From Roseibium sp. HPY-6 (lineage in GTDB: Bacteria > Pseudomonadota > Alphaproteobacteria > Rhizobiales > Stappiaceae), in the NCBI RefSeq assembly GCF_040530035.1, contig NZ_JBEWCD010000002.1:2339793-2403792 (forward strand): a DNA stretch of 64,000 nucleotides. The letters are read 5' to 3'. Each line of letters starts with the position of its first letter. Within the stretch, counting starts at the first letter, position 1. The notes under the pieces were generated by a model, which was not told the origin of the DNA, ran no database searches, and saw only the letters and a program-made list of their open reading frames with translations. Made by a program: the position numbers and the translations under genes. Below, in pieces: positions 18,656 to 26,913 of the stretch.

Positions 18656-19249
18656 ATGTTTGACGCTCGAGAAAAAGTTGCTTTGTTCATTGACGGAGCC
18701 AACTTGTATTCGACGGCTAAAGCGATCGGATTTGATATCGATTACAAAAGGCTGTTGAAGGAGTTTCAGGGACAGGCATATCTATTGCGCGCGTACTATT
18801 ACACGGCGTTGATCGAGGACCAGGAATATTCGTCCATCCGGCCGCTTATCGATTGGCTGGATTACAATGGCTATAAAGTGATCACGAAGCCGGTCAAGGA
18901 ATTCGTAGACAGCGCCGGACGCCGCAAAGTCAAGGGAAACATGGACATCGAACTTGCCGTCGATGCGATGGAACTGGTGGAGTCCGTCGACCATGTCGTT
19001 CTGTTTTCCGGAGATGGCGACTTCAGATCGCTCGTCGAAGCCCTTCAGCGCAAGGGGCGTAAGGTGAGCGTTGTCTCCACGCTGAAAACCCAGCCACCCA
19101 TGATCGCAGACGATCTGCGCCGTCAGGCAGATCACTTCATCGACCTGGCAAGCCTTGCCAACAAGATCGGCCGCGATCCGTCAGAACGGCCGGTCCGTCC
19201 GCAAATGTCGTCGCATGTCGACGATGACGATGAGGACGATGACTACTAA
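18656..19249 (+). CDS. NYN domain (LabA/DUF88-type) putative ribonuclease
   Basis: 197 residues. PIN-like nuclease fold: LFIDGANLYSTAKAIG near the N-terminus supplies the first acidic residue, KVKGNMDIELAVDAMEL the middle ones, and VLFSGDGDFRSLVEAL the last, as in LabA/DUF88 proteins and Limkain-type NYN domains. Predicted to act on RNA; no substrate is known for this branch. The last residues are a run of aspartates and glutamates (SHVDDDDEDDDY), a flexible acidic tail. The uracil-DNA glycosylase gene starts nine bases after the stop, so the pair is an operon. Confidence 0.9.
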   Translation: MFDAREKVALFIDGANLYSTAKAIGFDIDYKRLLKEFQGQAYLLRAYYYTALIEDQEYSSIRPLIDWLDYNGYKVITKPVKEFVDSAGRRKVKGNMDIELAVDAMELVESVDHVVLFSGDGDFRSLVEALQRKGRKVSVVSTLKTQPPMIADDLRRQADHFIDLASLANKIGRDPSERPVRPQMSSHVDDDDEDDDY

Positions 19250-19258
19250 GGCGTTTTG

Positions 19259-19924
19259 ATGCCACTTACCGTTGAAAATCCGGGTCCCGTCGATCCTCCT
19301 TTGGATTGTCCGGACTGCCCGAGGCTCGTTGCATTGCGTGAAGAGCTGAAAGTGGCGCACCCGGATTGGCACAACGCGCCGGTACCTTCCTTTTCATCCG
19401 GCGCGCCACGGTTGCTTATCATCGGATTGGCACCGGGCATGAAGGGCGCCAATTGTACAGGGCGTCCTTTCACCGGTGATTACGCCGGTGATCTGTTGTA
19501 CAAGACGCTTTTGGAGTATGGCTTTGCTGCGGGCAATTATGACGCGCGCCCGGATGACGGACTGGTCCTCAAGGATGCGATGATCACAAACGCCGTGCGC
19601 TGTTTGCCGCCGCAGAACAAGCCGACCGGGTTGGAAATCAAGACCTGCAGGCCCTATCTGCTTTCGACGCTTGCCGCCAATCCCTCCATTGGTGCAGTGC
19701 TGGCCCTGGGGCGCATAGCGCACGAGACTTTTCTGACAGCTCTTGGGCAACGCCGCGCGGCTTTTCCGTTCGCGCACGCGTCTGAACATGTGTTGCCCGG
19801 GTATGCAATGTCGCTTTTCGACAGCTATCACTGCTCGCGCTACAATACGAACACGGGTCGATTGACCGAAGACATGTTCCGTTCGGTCTTCGACAAGATA
19901 AGAGCGCATTTGCCAGCGCAATAA
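19259..19924 (+). CDS. Uracil-DNA glycosylase, family 5 (UDGb)-like
   Basis: 221 residues from ATG 19259 (AAGG ten bases upstream). Base-excision repair enzyme removing uracil and other deaminated bases. Motif 1 reads GLAPGMKGANCTGRPFTGD, without the catalytic Asp/Asn of family 1 and matching the family 5 pattern; motif 2 reads SYHCSRYNTNTGRLT near the C-terminus. N-terminal DCPDCPRL supplies a cysteine pair that, with later cysteines (TCRP), could hold an iron-sulphur cluster as in families 4 and 5. Cotranscribed with the NYN gene; convergent with bpt (21 bases between stops). Confidence 0.88.
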   Translation: MPLTVENPGPVDPPLDCPDCPRLVALREELKVAHPDWHNAPVPSFSSGAPRLLIIGLAPGMKGANCTGRPFTGDYAGDLLYKTLLEYGFAAGNYDARPDDGLVLKDAMITNAVRCLPPQNKPTGLEIKTCRPYLLSTLAANPSIGAVLALGRIAHETFLTALGQRRAAFPFAHASEHVLPGYAMSLFDSYHCSRYNTNTGRLTEDMFRSVFDKIRAHLPAQ

Positions 19925-19945
19925 CAAGAAAAAGCAGCGACGACC

Positions 19946-20719
19946 TCAGTCGTCACGGGTCAGATATTCGTCCGCCGTCACGGTTGTCCAACCATTCGGG
20001 CCCAGGTGCTCTTGCGGCTTGAATCGCGCCTTATAGGCCATCTTTGCAGACCCCGCGACCCAATACCCGAGATAGACATAAGGCAGCCTCAGTTTCCGGG
20101 CGCGGTCTATATGATCGAGGATCATATAGGTGCCGAGGGCAGTATCGGCGTAAGCCGGATCGTAAAACGAGTAGACCATCGACAGACCGTCGGAGAGCTG
20201 GTCGCTCAGCGCAACACCCAGGAGAGGGCCTTCGCCGGTTCCGGTGACGAAGCTGTCCGGTCCCCGCTTGCGATATTCGATCACGAGGGTTTCGACGTGG
20301 GTATCTTCAACCATCATCGCGTAATCCAGGACGCTCATCTCCGTCATGCCGCCGTCTTCGTGACGCTCCTGAAGATAGTCCCTGAACAAATCATACTGCT
20401 CAGCTGACGGGCTGGCCGGAAGCCGGGCTCCGATCAGATCAGAGGCGGACTTCCACACGCGTTTGAATGACTTGCTCCACTTGAAGTCGTTCACGCGCAC
20501 ACGCACCGAAACACAGGCCTGGCACTGCTCACAAGCCGGACGGTATGCGATGTTCTGGCTGCGGCGGAAACCGCCCTGCGTCAGCACTTCATTGAGGGCA
20601 GGTGCACCATGCCCAACGAGATGCGTGAACACCTTGCGCTCCTGTTTGCCCTCAAGATACGGGCAGGGCGCCGGTGCCGTCAGATAGAACTGGGGATGAT
20701 CTGTGGGGTGTCGTGTCAC
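19946..20719 (-). CDS. bpt: Aspartate/glutamate leucyltransferase
   Basis: 257 residues from GTG 20719 (271 if the ATG at 20761 is used). Adds leucine from Leu-tRNA to N-terminal Asp or Glu, marking proteins for ClpS/ClpAP degradation by the N-degron pathway. Seen: [35 protein letters not shown] with the conserved cysteines, and a C-terminal [20 protein letters not shown] 20719 is preferred because it gives the usual start of homologues and avoids an 11-base overlap with the upstream transporter gene; the overlap start would imply coupling. Confidence 0.92.
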   Translation of the reverse strand: MTRHPTDHPQFYLTAPAPCPYLEGKQERKVFTHLVGHGAPALNEVLTQGGFRRSQNIAYRPACEQCQACVSVRVRVNDFKWSKSFKRVWKSASDLIGARLPASPSAEQYDLFRDYLQERHEDGGMTEMSVLDYAMMVEDTHVETLVIEYRKRGPDSFVTGTGEGPLLGVALSDQLSDGLSMVYSFYDPAYADTALGTYMILDHIDRARKLRLPYVYLGYWVAGSAKMAYKARFKPQEHLGPNGWTTVTADEYLTRDD

Positions 20720-20750
20720 CTTGTTGTCCCGCAATACCTCAATTCTTGCC

Positions 20751-22586
20751 CTAGATCCCATAGTACCATGGCGCGACCAACGAGAAGGTCAACCATAAAA
20801 TAACGGCAAGTGGGGCGCCTGCCTGGATAAAGTCGATAAACCTGTAGTGACCGGGCCCCATGACGATCAGGTTGGTCTGGTATCCGACAGGCGTGGCAAA
20901 TGATGTGTTGGCGGCAATGATGAGACAGACAACAAAGGCTTCAGGAGGCTGACCGATCTGATTGGCGAGGTTGATCGCAATCGGTGTGAACAGAACGGCC
21001 GCGGCATTGTTTGACAGGAAATTCGTCAGCACCATCACCAGAAAGAACAGGGCGGACAACATAGTCGCCGCAGACGCCCCCTGCAGCAGACTAACAAGCC
21101 CGGAAGCGATTGCAGTCGCCCCGCCGGTTGCCTCGAGTGCGACGGCAGCAGCGAGAGACGCGCCGACCAGCATGAAAATCCGGCTGTCGATTGCCCGCAT
21201 GGCCTGACGGATATTCAGGCAACCTGACGCGATCATGGCAAACGTACCGCCGATCGCAGCGGCGACGATCGGCACCAGCCCCGTCGCTGCAAGAAAGACA
21301 ACGCAGGCAAAAATTGTGAGCGCGTGAGGTGCGTAACGCCGTCTTGGCACTTCTGCTGTCGACCAGTCGAGGAGAAGTACATCCCGGTTGCCGCGCAGGC
21401 GGGCGATGTCGTCTTCGTCTCCTGCGACCAGAAGCACGTCGCCGGCTTCAAGCCGAATATCATTCATCGCCATGCGGGGCATACGGCTTCGCCTTTGGAT
21501 GCCCATGACGAGACAGCCGGTGTCGGTATAAAATCCCGACTGCGGCAACGTTCTGCCCATAAGGCGGGAGGCGGGGGCAACCACAGCTTCGGCAAGACTG
21601 ATTGACCCTGGCTGTGCTGCCTGCTGGTCCCGGCCCGAATTCGTCGGATCAGTCTCCGTTTCCATAAGTGGCTGCCGGCGCGCAAGCGCATTTGCGAGCG
21701 CGGTCCGCGTTGCAGCCACGATGACCGTGTCACCGGGAGAAAGCACTACGTTCTCAAACGGAGGCAAAAGTGGTTTTTGGCCGCGCTGCACCAGGCGGAC
21801 GGTCATGTCTTTCAGCTTCGGAAACATGCCCGAAACCGCTTCGACCCCGACAAGCGGATGGCCGTAGGTGATTTCGATCTGGGCAATGAACTGCTTTCCC
21901 GAAGTGGCCTGGAATTCTTCCGCCATGGTTTTCCGAGCTTTCATGAGCTTGGGCATGACGAAAAACACGTAAATCGCACCGACGCCCGCCATGATCAGGC
22001 CAATGGGCGTGAAGCTGAAGAACGTAAGCCTGAGGTCGGAGGTTTGGGCAGCGTAGTTGGCAACCAGAAGATTGGTCGAAGACCCGATCAAGGTGGTCAT
22101 GCCACCCAGGATCGCGATGAAGGACAGTGGCATCAGAACGCGCGCAGGCGACTGGCCAACCGTTGCGGCAACCGCTGTCAGAATGGGCAGGAACATCACG
22201 ACAACCGGTGTGTTGTTCAAAAACGCGCTCAAAACAGCCACTACCAACAAAATCGGAATGGTCGCGAATGCCGAGCGCCCGCGTGTCATACGGACGATGG
22301 TCTTCGCCGGTCCTTCCAGTGCGTCGGTCTGGAACAGGCCTTGGCCAATGATCAACAGGCAGATAACCGTGACAAGGGCTGGATTGGCGAACCCCATGAG
22401 AAAGTCGCCCGTCGCGACGGTCCCGCCGTCCGGGGTTTCAACGGGGATGATCGAAAAGATAACAACAAAAGCTGTCAGGGATCCCAGAGCGACTGCCTCG
22501 ATCGGATAGCGCTCTACAGCGTACAGGATGACGGTTGACGCGATCACCACAAACGTGAGCGCCATCGCGATATCAACTGAGTGCAT
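20751..22586 (-). CDS. SLC13-type permease with two TrkA-C (RCK_C) domains
   Basis: 611 residues. About eleven to twelve membrane segments in two halves, with [12 protein letters not shown] and [14 protein letters not shown] as the family's repeated asparagine-rich loops. Between the halves lie two RCK_C domains (about 205-295 and 300-385; for example [18 protein letters not shown] and [18 protein letters not shown]) that usually bind a ligand and gate transport. Transport is likely sodium- or proton-driven anion uptake (sulphate or dicarboxylate); the substrate cannot be assigned. The gene is upstream of bpt on the same strand. Confidence 0.92.
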   Translation of the reverse strand: MHSVDIAMALTFVVIASTVILYAVERYPIEAVALGSLTAFVVIFSIIPVETPDGGTVATGDFLMGFANPALVTVICLLIIGQGLFQTDALEGPAKTIVRMTRGRSAFATIPILLVVAVLSAFLNNTPVVVMFLPILTAVAATVGQSPARVLMPLSFIAILGGMTTLIGSSTNLLVANYAAQTSDLRLTFFSFTPIGLIMAGVGAIYVFFVMPKLMKARKTMAEEFQATSGKQFIAQIEITYGHPLVGVEAVSGMFPKLKDMTVRLVQRGQKPLLPPFENVVLSPGDTVIVAATRTALANALARRQPLMETETDPTNSGRDQQAAQPGSISLAEAVVAPASRLMGRTLPQSGFYTDTGCLVMGIQRRSRMPRMAMNDIRLEAGDVLLVAGDEDDIARLRGNRDVLLLDWSTAEVPRRRYAPHALTIFACVVFLAATGLVPIVAAAIGGTFAMIASGCLNIRQAMRAIDSRIFMLVGASLAAAVALEATGGATAIASGLVSLLQGASAATMLSALFFLVMVLTNFLSNNAAAVLFTPIAINLANQIGQPPEAFVVCLIIAANTSFATPVGYQTNLIVMGPGHYRFIDFIQAGAPLAVILWLTFSLVAPWYYGI

Positions 22587-22893
22587 TCACCTGCCCAAAG
22601 CCACCGTGGCCATTCTTAACGAACATACAGTTTAGAACAGGCAGCCGGGCGATTGAAAGGGCAGGCGGGTGAGATTGCATTCATCGAAAGGTATTTGCGC
22701 ACCGATTATTAGCCTTCTCCTCCAGATGAATCTAAATCGGAACAGGCATTTGTAAGTGATTGACGACGCTGGCCTACTTCATTGAGTGGGTCGCCTGTCG
22801 CACCAGGACAAAAGAGCTGAATTGACGGTCTCCCCTCGTTCGAGCTGCCTGGCAGTCAGGTGAACACAGGCGAGGATTGGCACTGACCACCTT
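22587..22893. other. 307-base gap between two minus-strand genes
   Basis: No open frame, hairpin terminator or RNA gene was recognised. It must contain the promoter of the transporter gene and the 3' end of the cupin transcript. Confidence 0.4.
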
Positions 22894-23559
22894 TCAGTTT
22901 TTCGGCAGATGCCCCGTTTTCACATAAAGCAGTGCGCCTTCCGTTTCCGTCATCATGACGTGTTTCGAAAGATGTGGAGAGCGGACCCAAGTACCCTTGG
23001 GATAGCGGCCGAACTCATCGCGAAACGCGCCTTCAAGCACCAGGATTTCCTCTCCGCCGCGATGTTCACGAGGCTCCAGGCTGGTGTTCGGCTCCAGGTG
23101 GACCAATGCGACCCGCTCCGATTTGAACTTGTGCAGGGGCAGCAGTCTCATGCCCGGAACAGTCTCCTCGATCCAGTCTGCAGATTGTGTGTTGATCACG
23201 ATCCTCACATGGTCTTCGGGGTCGAATTGAAACAGTTTTACAAGGATCGTGCAGCCTTTGCTCCCAACCTTGGGACTGTGCGAGGTTCCGATCGGATTGC
23301 GGACATAGGTACCTTGCGGATAAGCGCCGTGTTCGTCGGCAAACTCACCCTCCAAAACGAGGAACTCTTCGCCGCCATCATGTATGTGTGCGCTGAACCG
23401 GGTGTTCGGCGCATAGCGGACAATGCTTGTTGCGCGCGCCACCTCATCTCCGATCCGATCCATCATGCGTCTGTCGACACCGGGGGAAGGCGAAGGGCGC
23501 CAGGCCTCGTCTCCGGGAAGAACGACCTCCCGGCGCGCAAAATCGGCGCGAAGCTGCAT
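22894..23559 (-). CDS. Double-cupin protein (ChrR-like cupin repeats)
   Basis: 221 residues made of two cupin domains that look like each other: residues about 40-110 (FSAHIHDGGEEFLVLEGEF, YPQGTYVRNPIGTSH) and about 140-215 (LEPREHRGGEEILVLEGAF, YPKGTWVRSPHLSKH). Each keeps the HxH/ExxxxxE and C-terminal His metal ligands expected of cupins (first: H-x-H, E, H; second: E-H, E, H). The resemblance is to the cupin half of ChrR anti-sigma factors, but there is no zinc-binding anti-sigma domain. Likely metal-dependent enzyme or sensor. Its ATG overlaps the stop of the SDR gene (TAATG). Confidence 0.85.
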   Translation of the reverse strand: MQLRADFARREVVLPGDEAWRPSPSPGVDRRMMDRIGDEVARATSIVRYAPNTRFSAHIHDGGEEFLVLEGEFADEHGAYPQGTYVRNPIGTSHSPKVGSKGCTILVKLFQFDPEDHVRIVINTQSADWIEETVPGMRLLPLHKFKSERVALVHLEPNTSLEPREHRGGEEILVLEGAFRDEFGRYPKGTWVRSPHLSKHVMMTETEGALLYVKTGHLPKN

Positions 23560-24236
23560 TAGAATTTCCCTCCTGAAGGACGGATGTCTATTTCGTGGGT
23601 CCAGGCGCCGCTCGGTTGCCGGATCAGGTCAAGATACTGCCTGGCCAAAGCATCCGCTGGAATGCAGTCTGCTGCCGGAACGCTGAACAGTTGTTGCGCG
23701 TGGCCACCGTCGATCAATCCATCGATAATGATATGGGCAACGTGAATGCCCTTTGGGCCGTATTCTCTGGCAAGGCTTTGCGCGAGCCCGCGCAGCGCGA
23801 ATTTAGCGGATGCGAATGCGGAAAACTTCGCACTGCCACGGGTCGACGCAGTCGCGCCGGAAAAGAGGATTGTGCCGCCTCCTGCCAGCATCGCCGGAAG
23901 CACGGATTTGATCGCTGCAAACGCACCGAGCGTATCGGTGCGCCAGACGGCTTCGAATTGCTCGATCGAAGTATCTTCGAAGGTTTCAATCAAGAACTTG
24001 TGCGCATTGTAGATCAATACCGCCGGAGCACCGTGACGTGAGAGGATGGAAGCAAACGCGCTCTCGACATCTTGTGGCGCAGACAGATCGGCCTGCACGA
24101 AGTCCTTGAAGGCGCCACCCGGATTGTTGCGGGCAACCCCGACCGTGTCGTAGCCGGCCTGGCCGAGAGTGCGCGCGAGCGCCGGGCCAAGTGCTCCTCC
24201 GGCGCCTGCGATGATTGCAAGTTTGTTTGTCATCAA
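23559..24236 (-). CDS. Short-chain dehydrogenase/reductase (SDR)
   Basis: 225 residues. N-terminal IIAGAGGALGPALARTLGQAG is a GxxxGxG-type NAD(P)-binding loop; FADLS-type acidic loop appears as VQADLSAPQDVESAF. The catalytic region is atypical: the usual YxxxK is replaced by FSAFASAKFALRGLAQSLA, in which phenylalanine stands where the catalytic tyrosine is expected while the lysine is kept. It may therefore be a non-classical SDR. Start overlaps the MAPEG gene by four bases (ATGA), end overlaps the cupin gene by one base, so MAPEG-SDR-cupin form a tight operon. Confidence 0.87.
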   Translation of the reverse strand: MMTNKLAIIAGAGGALGPALARTLGQAGYDTVGVARNNPGGAFKDFVQADLSAPQDVESAFASILSRHGAPAVLIYNAHKFLIETFEDTSIEQFEAVWRTDTLGAFAAIKSVLPAMLAGGGTILFSGATASTRGSAKFSAFASAKFALRGLAQSLAREYGPKGIHVAHIIIDGLIDGGHAQQLFSVPAADCIPADALARQYLDLIRQPSGAWTHEIDIRPSGGKF

Positions 24237-24637
24237 ATGCCTCCGAGAGCGCCAACGGCTATGAAGAGTGTTGCGAAAAAGCCGATCAGATATGTCAGTG
24301 TGCGGGCGACAGGAATGCCTGCGACATAGACGAGATAGTGCGCCAGACGCGCCAGAACATAGACCTGAACCGCAACGAGCATGTTGCCGCCTGTCACGCC
24401 CATCTGCACGGCTGCAAGGACAACGGCCGCAAATACGACCAGGTTTTCGATAGCGTTGAGATGAGCCCGCTTTGCCCGTTCCGCCCAGGCGGGCATCGGA
24501 GGATCATCCTGCGACGGGTTCCCCATTGTCGCAAAGATGCCCCGCCGCACGAAGCTTTCAAGGACGTAGGGCATCCACAACGCCGCGGTAAAAATGGAGA
24601 TGGCGATCAACCAGGCAAGTTCAGGAGTGGTTTGCAT
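24233..24637 (-). CDS. MAPEG family membrane protein
   Basis: 134 residues with four predicted membrane segments (LAWLIAISIFTAALWMPYVL, NLVVFAAVVLAAVQMGV, a third around AVQVYVLARLAHYLVYVAG, and LIGFFATLFIAVGAL). The ERAKRAHLNAIENL segment matches the MAPEG signature ERxxRAHxNxxEN used for glutathione binding in eukaryotic members. Bacterial members are often glutathione-dependent or of unknown role. First gene of the MAPEG-SDR-cupin operon, divergent from the LysR gene with 98 bases between the starts. Confidence 0.9.
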   Translation of the reverse strand: MQTTPELAWLIAISIFTAALWMPYVLESFVRRGIFATMGNPSQDDPPMPAWAERAKRAHLNAIENLVVFAAVVLAAVQMGVTGGNMLVAVQVYVLARLAHYLVYVAGIPVARTLTYLIGFFATLFIAVGALGGI

Positions 24638-24698
24638 TTGGAACCTCTTGTGATTTTCGGTTGATCACTGGGTATCATTTGCCGTAATTTTGGAGAAA

Positions 24699-24737
24699 TT
24701 GAATAATCTTTCAAATTGATAGGGAGTTTCTATCAAT
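24699..24737. promoter_or_regulatory. Tandem dyads, probable LysR-type operator
   Basis: Two inverted repeats: TTGAA-N6-TTCAA at 24699-24714 and ATTGATAG-N7-CTATCAAT at 24715-24737. Their centres are about 20 bases apart, two helical turns. The second contains a T-N11-A core and the form ATAG-N7-CTAT known for OxyR-like regulators. It covers the LysR start codon at 24736, which suits autorepression plus control of the divergent MAPEG operon. Confidence 0.6.
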
Positions 24738-25647
24738 GAACATACGGCATTTGGCGTTCGTTTTGAGCGTTGCGGAAACAGGATCTTTCCGTTCGGCAGC
24801 GGACGCCTGCAATGTGACGCAACCGACGCTCTCGGCCGGGATCAAGCAGATCGAGCATCAGTTCGGCGCGAAGATTTTCCAGCGCAGTACGCGGTCTGTC
24901 GCCATAACCGAGTTCGGCCGGCAGGTTCTAACCGCAATTTCCGACGTTGTGGCGTCAGAAGAAGCGCTTTTGGCTCAAGTGAGGCAGCTCTTGAAGCCGG
25001 AGGTCAAACTGATACGGATCGGCGTCTCGCCCATCGTGGAAGTGCCGCGGATCATGGATCTGTTTGCAGACTATCAGCGGCAGTATCCGGGAGTGGAATT
25101 TGTCTTCAAGGAGTGTTTCGTCGACGACCTGCATGACCGCCTGCACTCAGAGACCCTTGATTTGGCGATCCTTCCGGAAACCGCCATCGAGCGAAAAGGG
25201 ATCAAGACATCCCGGCTTTACAAAGACCCCTGGGTGTTTCTGCCAAGTGGTGCCGAGCTCAACCGGTTTGCGGACAGCGCGGTATCGCTGCGGGAACTTG
25301 AAAACCAGCCTTTGATCCTGACGTCCGGGCACTGCGGTCTGTCACAGGCAACAGAAGCGATGTTCGAGACTGAGGGTCTGTCGCTTGATCTTTATCCGGG
25401 CCGTGCAATTTCCTATGCGGCGCTGGAAAACTGGGCCGACCTCGGACTGGGCGCTGCCTTGCTGCCGGCCAGCAAGGTTTCCAGATTGCGGCAGGGGCCG
25501 TGCCTGCCGATCCTGGAAACGGATGGCAGTGCGGCGATGCTGGAACTCTTTGCGTGCTGGTCCGCAAAGCCCAAGGAAGCGCGCCACGTCGCGAGCCTGG
25601 TTTCTTTGCTTGAAAGCAGTTCCCTTGAAAGCGGTGCCGTCAAATAG
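24736..25647 (+). CDS. LysR family transcriptional regulator, OxyR-like
   Basis: 303 residues. N-terminal winged helix with MNIRHLAFVLSVAETGSFRS and CNVTQPTLSAGIKQIE, then a linker helix and the two-lobed ligand domain (RIGVSPIVEVPRIM, LDLAILPE). A cysteine in TSGHCGLSQATEAMF sits where OxyR carries its peroxidatic cysteine (GHCLR/GHCF), so redox sensing is possible; a second resolving cysteine is less clear (FACWSA near residue 275 is not at the usual place). It is divergent from MAPEG-SDR-cupin and is the likely regulator of that operon. Confidence 0.9.
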   Translation: MNIRHLAFVLSVAETGSFRSAADACNVTQPTLSAGIKQIEHQFGAKIFQRSTRSVAITEFGRQVLTAISDVVASEEALLAQVRQLLKPEVKLIRIGVSPIVEVPRIMDLFADYQRQYPGVEFVFKECFVDDLHDRLHSETLDLAILPETAIERKGIKTSRLYKDPWVFLPSGAELNRFADSAVSLRELENQPLILTSGHCGLSQATEAMFETEGLSLDLYPGRAISYAALENWADLGLGAALLPASKVSRLRQGPCLPILETDGSAAMLELFACWSAKPKEARHVASLVSLLESSSLESGAVK

Positions 25648-25745
25648 GGCTGCTTGATTGCCGGTCGACGCTTTCGGCACCGTGCCCGTGTGGCGAGACA
25701 CGTGTTTGCCTTGCAGGTTTTCAAAAGCCATTGTGACGCTCCCAA

Positions 25746-26426
25746 CTAAGCTTCCATCTCAAAGCGGAACATCAGCTTCCATCGGGTGTAGACTTCGAGC
25801 CGGTCTACATCTGTTGGAAAATAGTCGCTTGGGTCGGTGAGCGGGATGAAAGCATTGGCAAGAAACCGGCGTACAGACACCGTGAACCCCGTTTCCCGGA
25901 AAGCACCCGCAATGTCGGCGATGCTGTGATTTGGGACGGAAACGTTCGAAAACTCCTGGATCTGGGGCCGCCACATGGCCCAGAGCGGACTGTCGCGATG
26001 ACAGCAGGTTACCGCGTAGTAGCTCCCGCCCGGTTTCAGAACACCCGCAATCTGTTTGGCGTGCTCTTTGAGGTCGTTGATCAGGTAGATGACCTCATGA
26101 CTGAATGCGAGGTCGAAGCGTTCTTCCAGTTCGGAAATGTCGGTTGTCGACCGGTACGCAATCGGCCGGTTACCCTTTGCTGCTTCGGCAATTTCGACGG
26201 CGTGCCGGGCAATATCGACGCCGACGGCGGATTTGAAGTGACGCAGATCGTAAAGCAGCCTTAGAAAGCCGCCCTGGTTACAGCCGAAATCAAGAACGGT
26301 CGCATTCGCAAGATTGCGTTCGTCCATCGCCTCGATCATCTCACACCAGATCCAGGTGTGGTCCGCCGTCATTGTGTCTTCTTCAGAGGAAATGTTGGAC
26401 CAGGTGTCGATCAGGTTCGCGTTCAC
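25746..26426 (-). CDS. Class I SAM-dependent methyltransferase
   Basis: 226 residues from GTG 26426. Motif I VLDFGCNQGGFLRLLYD and the acidic end of beta2 (AVGVDIARHAVEIAEAA) bind SAM; post-I and motif II regions are LAFSHEVIYLINDL and AGVLKPGGSYYAVTCC. Small-molecule type fold, substrate unknown. The start lies seven bases after the stop of the pseudoazurin gene, so it is the last gene of the iron ABC operon. An internal ATG 54 bases on is a possible alternative start. Confidence 0.88.
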   Translation of the reverse strand: MNANLIDTWSNISSEEDTMTADHTWIWCEMIEAMDERNLANATVLDFGCNQGGFLRLLYDLRHFKSAVGVDIARHAVEIAEAAKGNRPIAYRSTTDISELEERFDLAFSHEVIYLINDLKEHAKQIAGVLKPGGSYYAVTCCHRDSPLWAMWRPQIQEFSNVSVPNHSIADIAGAFRETGFTVSVRRFLANAFIPLTDPSDYFPTDVDRLEVYTRWKLMFRFEMEA

Positions 26427-26433
26427 TTTGGAT

Positions 26434-26913
26434 CTATGCCTCTGCTTCCAGTTCCTTCAGGAGCGCGCGAAAGACCTTGCGCGCGCTGCCCGGGTGCCTG
26501 ATTTTCCTGGCCGACTTGAAGTTGGAAAAGTCGTTTCCAACGACGATCAGTCCGACCATGCCCCACTCATAGTGAGGCACGCATATATGCCCGTAGATGC
26601 CCGGAACCGTGAAGTTGACCGTCAGGTTCTCATCGATCGCACCGTTCCAGGGTTCCGCGCCATCAGGGATCATCCCGCGCTTGGAGGCGGAATTGTGCCC
26701 TGCGTCGGTCGGGACGAATGTGACGTTGTCGCCTGTGTTGATGCGCAAGATCGCCGGTTCGAAGACGTTGGGTGTATCCGGATCGCCGCAGGCTGCGTTC
26801 AGCATGAGGATGCCGTGTGCATTCCCGGTTGCCTCCGGAGCCGGGCAGGCGAGCGCTGATCCGGCACCGGCCATCGCTGCGACCGAGAACACGAAATTAC
26901 GACGCGTAAGCAT
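26434..26913 (-). CDS. Pseudoazurin-type blue copper protein with Tat signal
   Basis: 159 residues. N-terminal LTRRNFVFSVAAMAGAGSALA is a twin-arginine type signal (RR-N-F, then hydrophobic core and AxA), so the protein is exported folded to the periplasm. Copper ligands are all present in the type I pattern: His in DAGHNS, then Cys, His and Met in HICVPHYEWGM with the usual C-x2-H-x4-M spacing. The C-terminal two-helix tail (SARKIRHPGSARKVF) is also seen in pseudoazurins. The first 17 bases overlap the end of the ABC ATPase gene. Known pseudoazurins carry electrons to nitrite or nitrous oxide reductase; no such gene is here. Confidence 0.9.
   Translation of the reverse strand: MLTRRNFVFSVAAMAGAGSALACPAPEATGNAHGILMLNAACGDPDTPNVFEPAILRINTGDNVTFVPTDAGHNSASKRGMIPDGAEPWNGAIDENLTVNFTVPGIYGHICVPHYEWGMVGLIVVGNDFSNFKSARKIRHPGSARKVFRALLKELEAEA

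Noticed and set aside
21777..22538. 253-codon plus-strand open frame opposite the SLC13 transporter
   Set aside because: Shadow of the real gene; the predicted protein is rich in His, Asn, Gln and Arg and has no family resemblance.
25648..25745. Terminator between the convergent LysR and methyltransferase genes
   Set aside because: A five-base inverted repeat (CGTGT/ACACG) is present, but no T-run follows on either strand.
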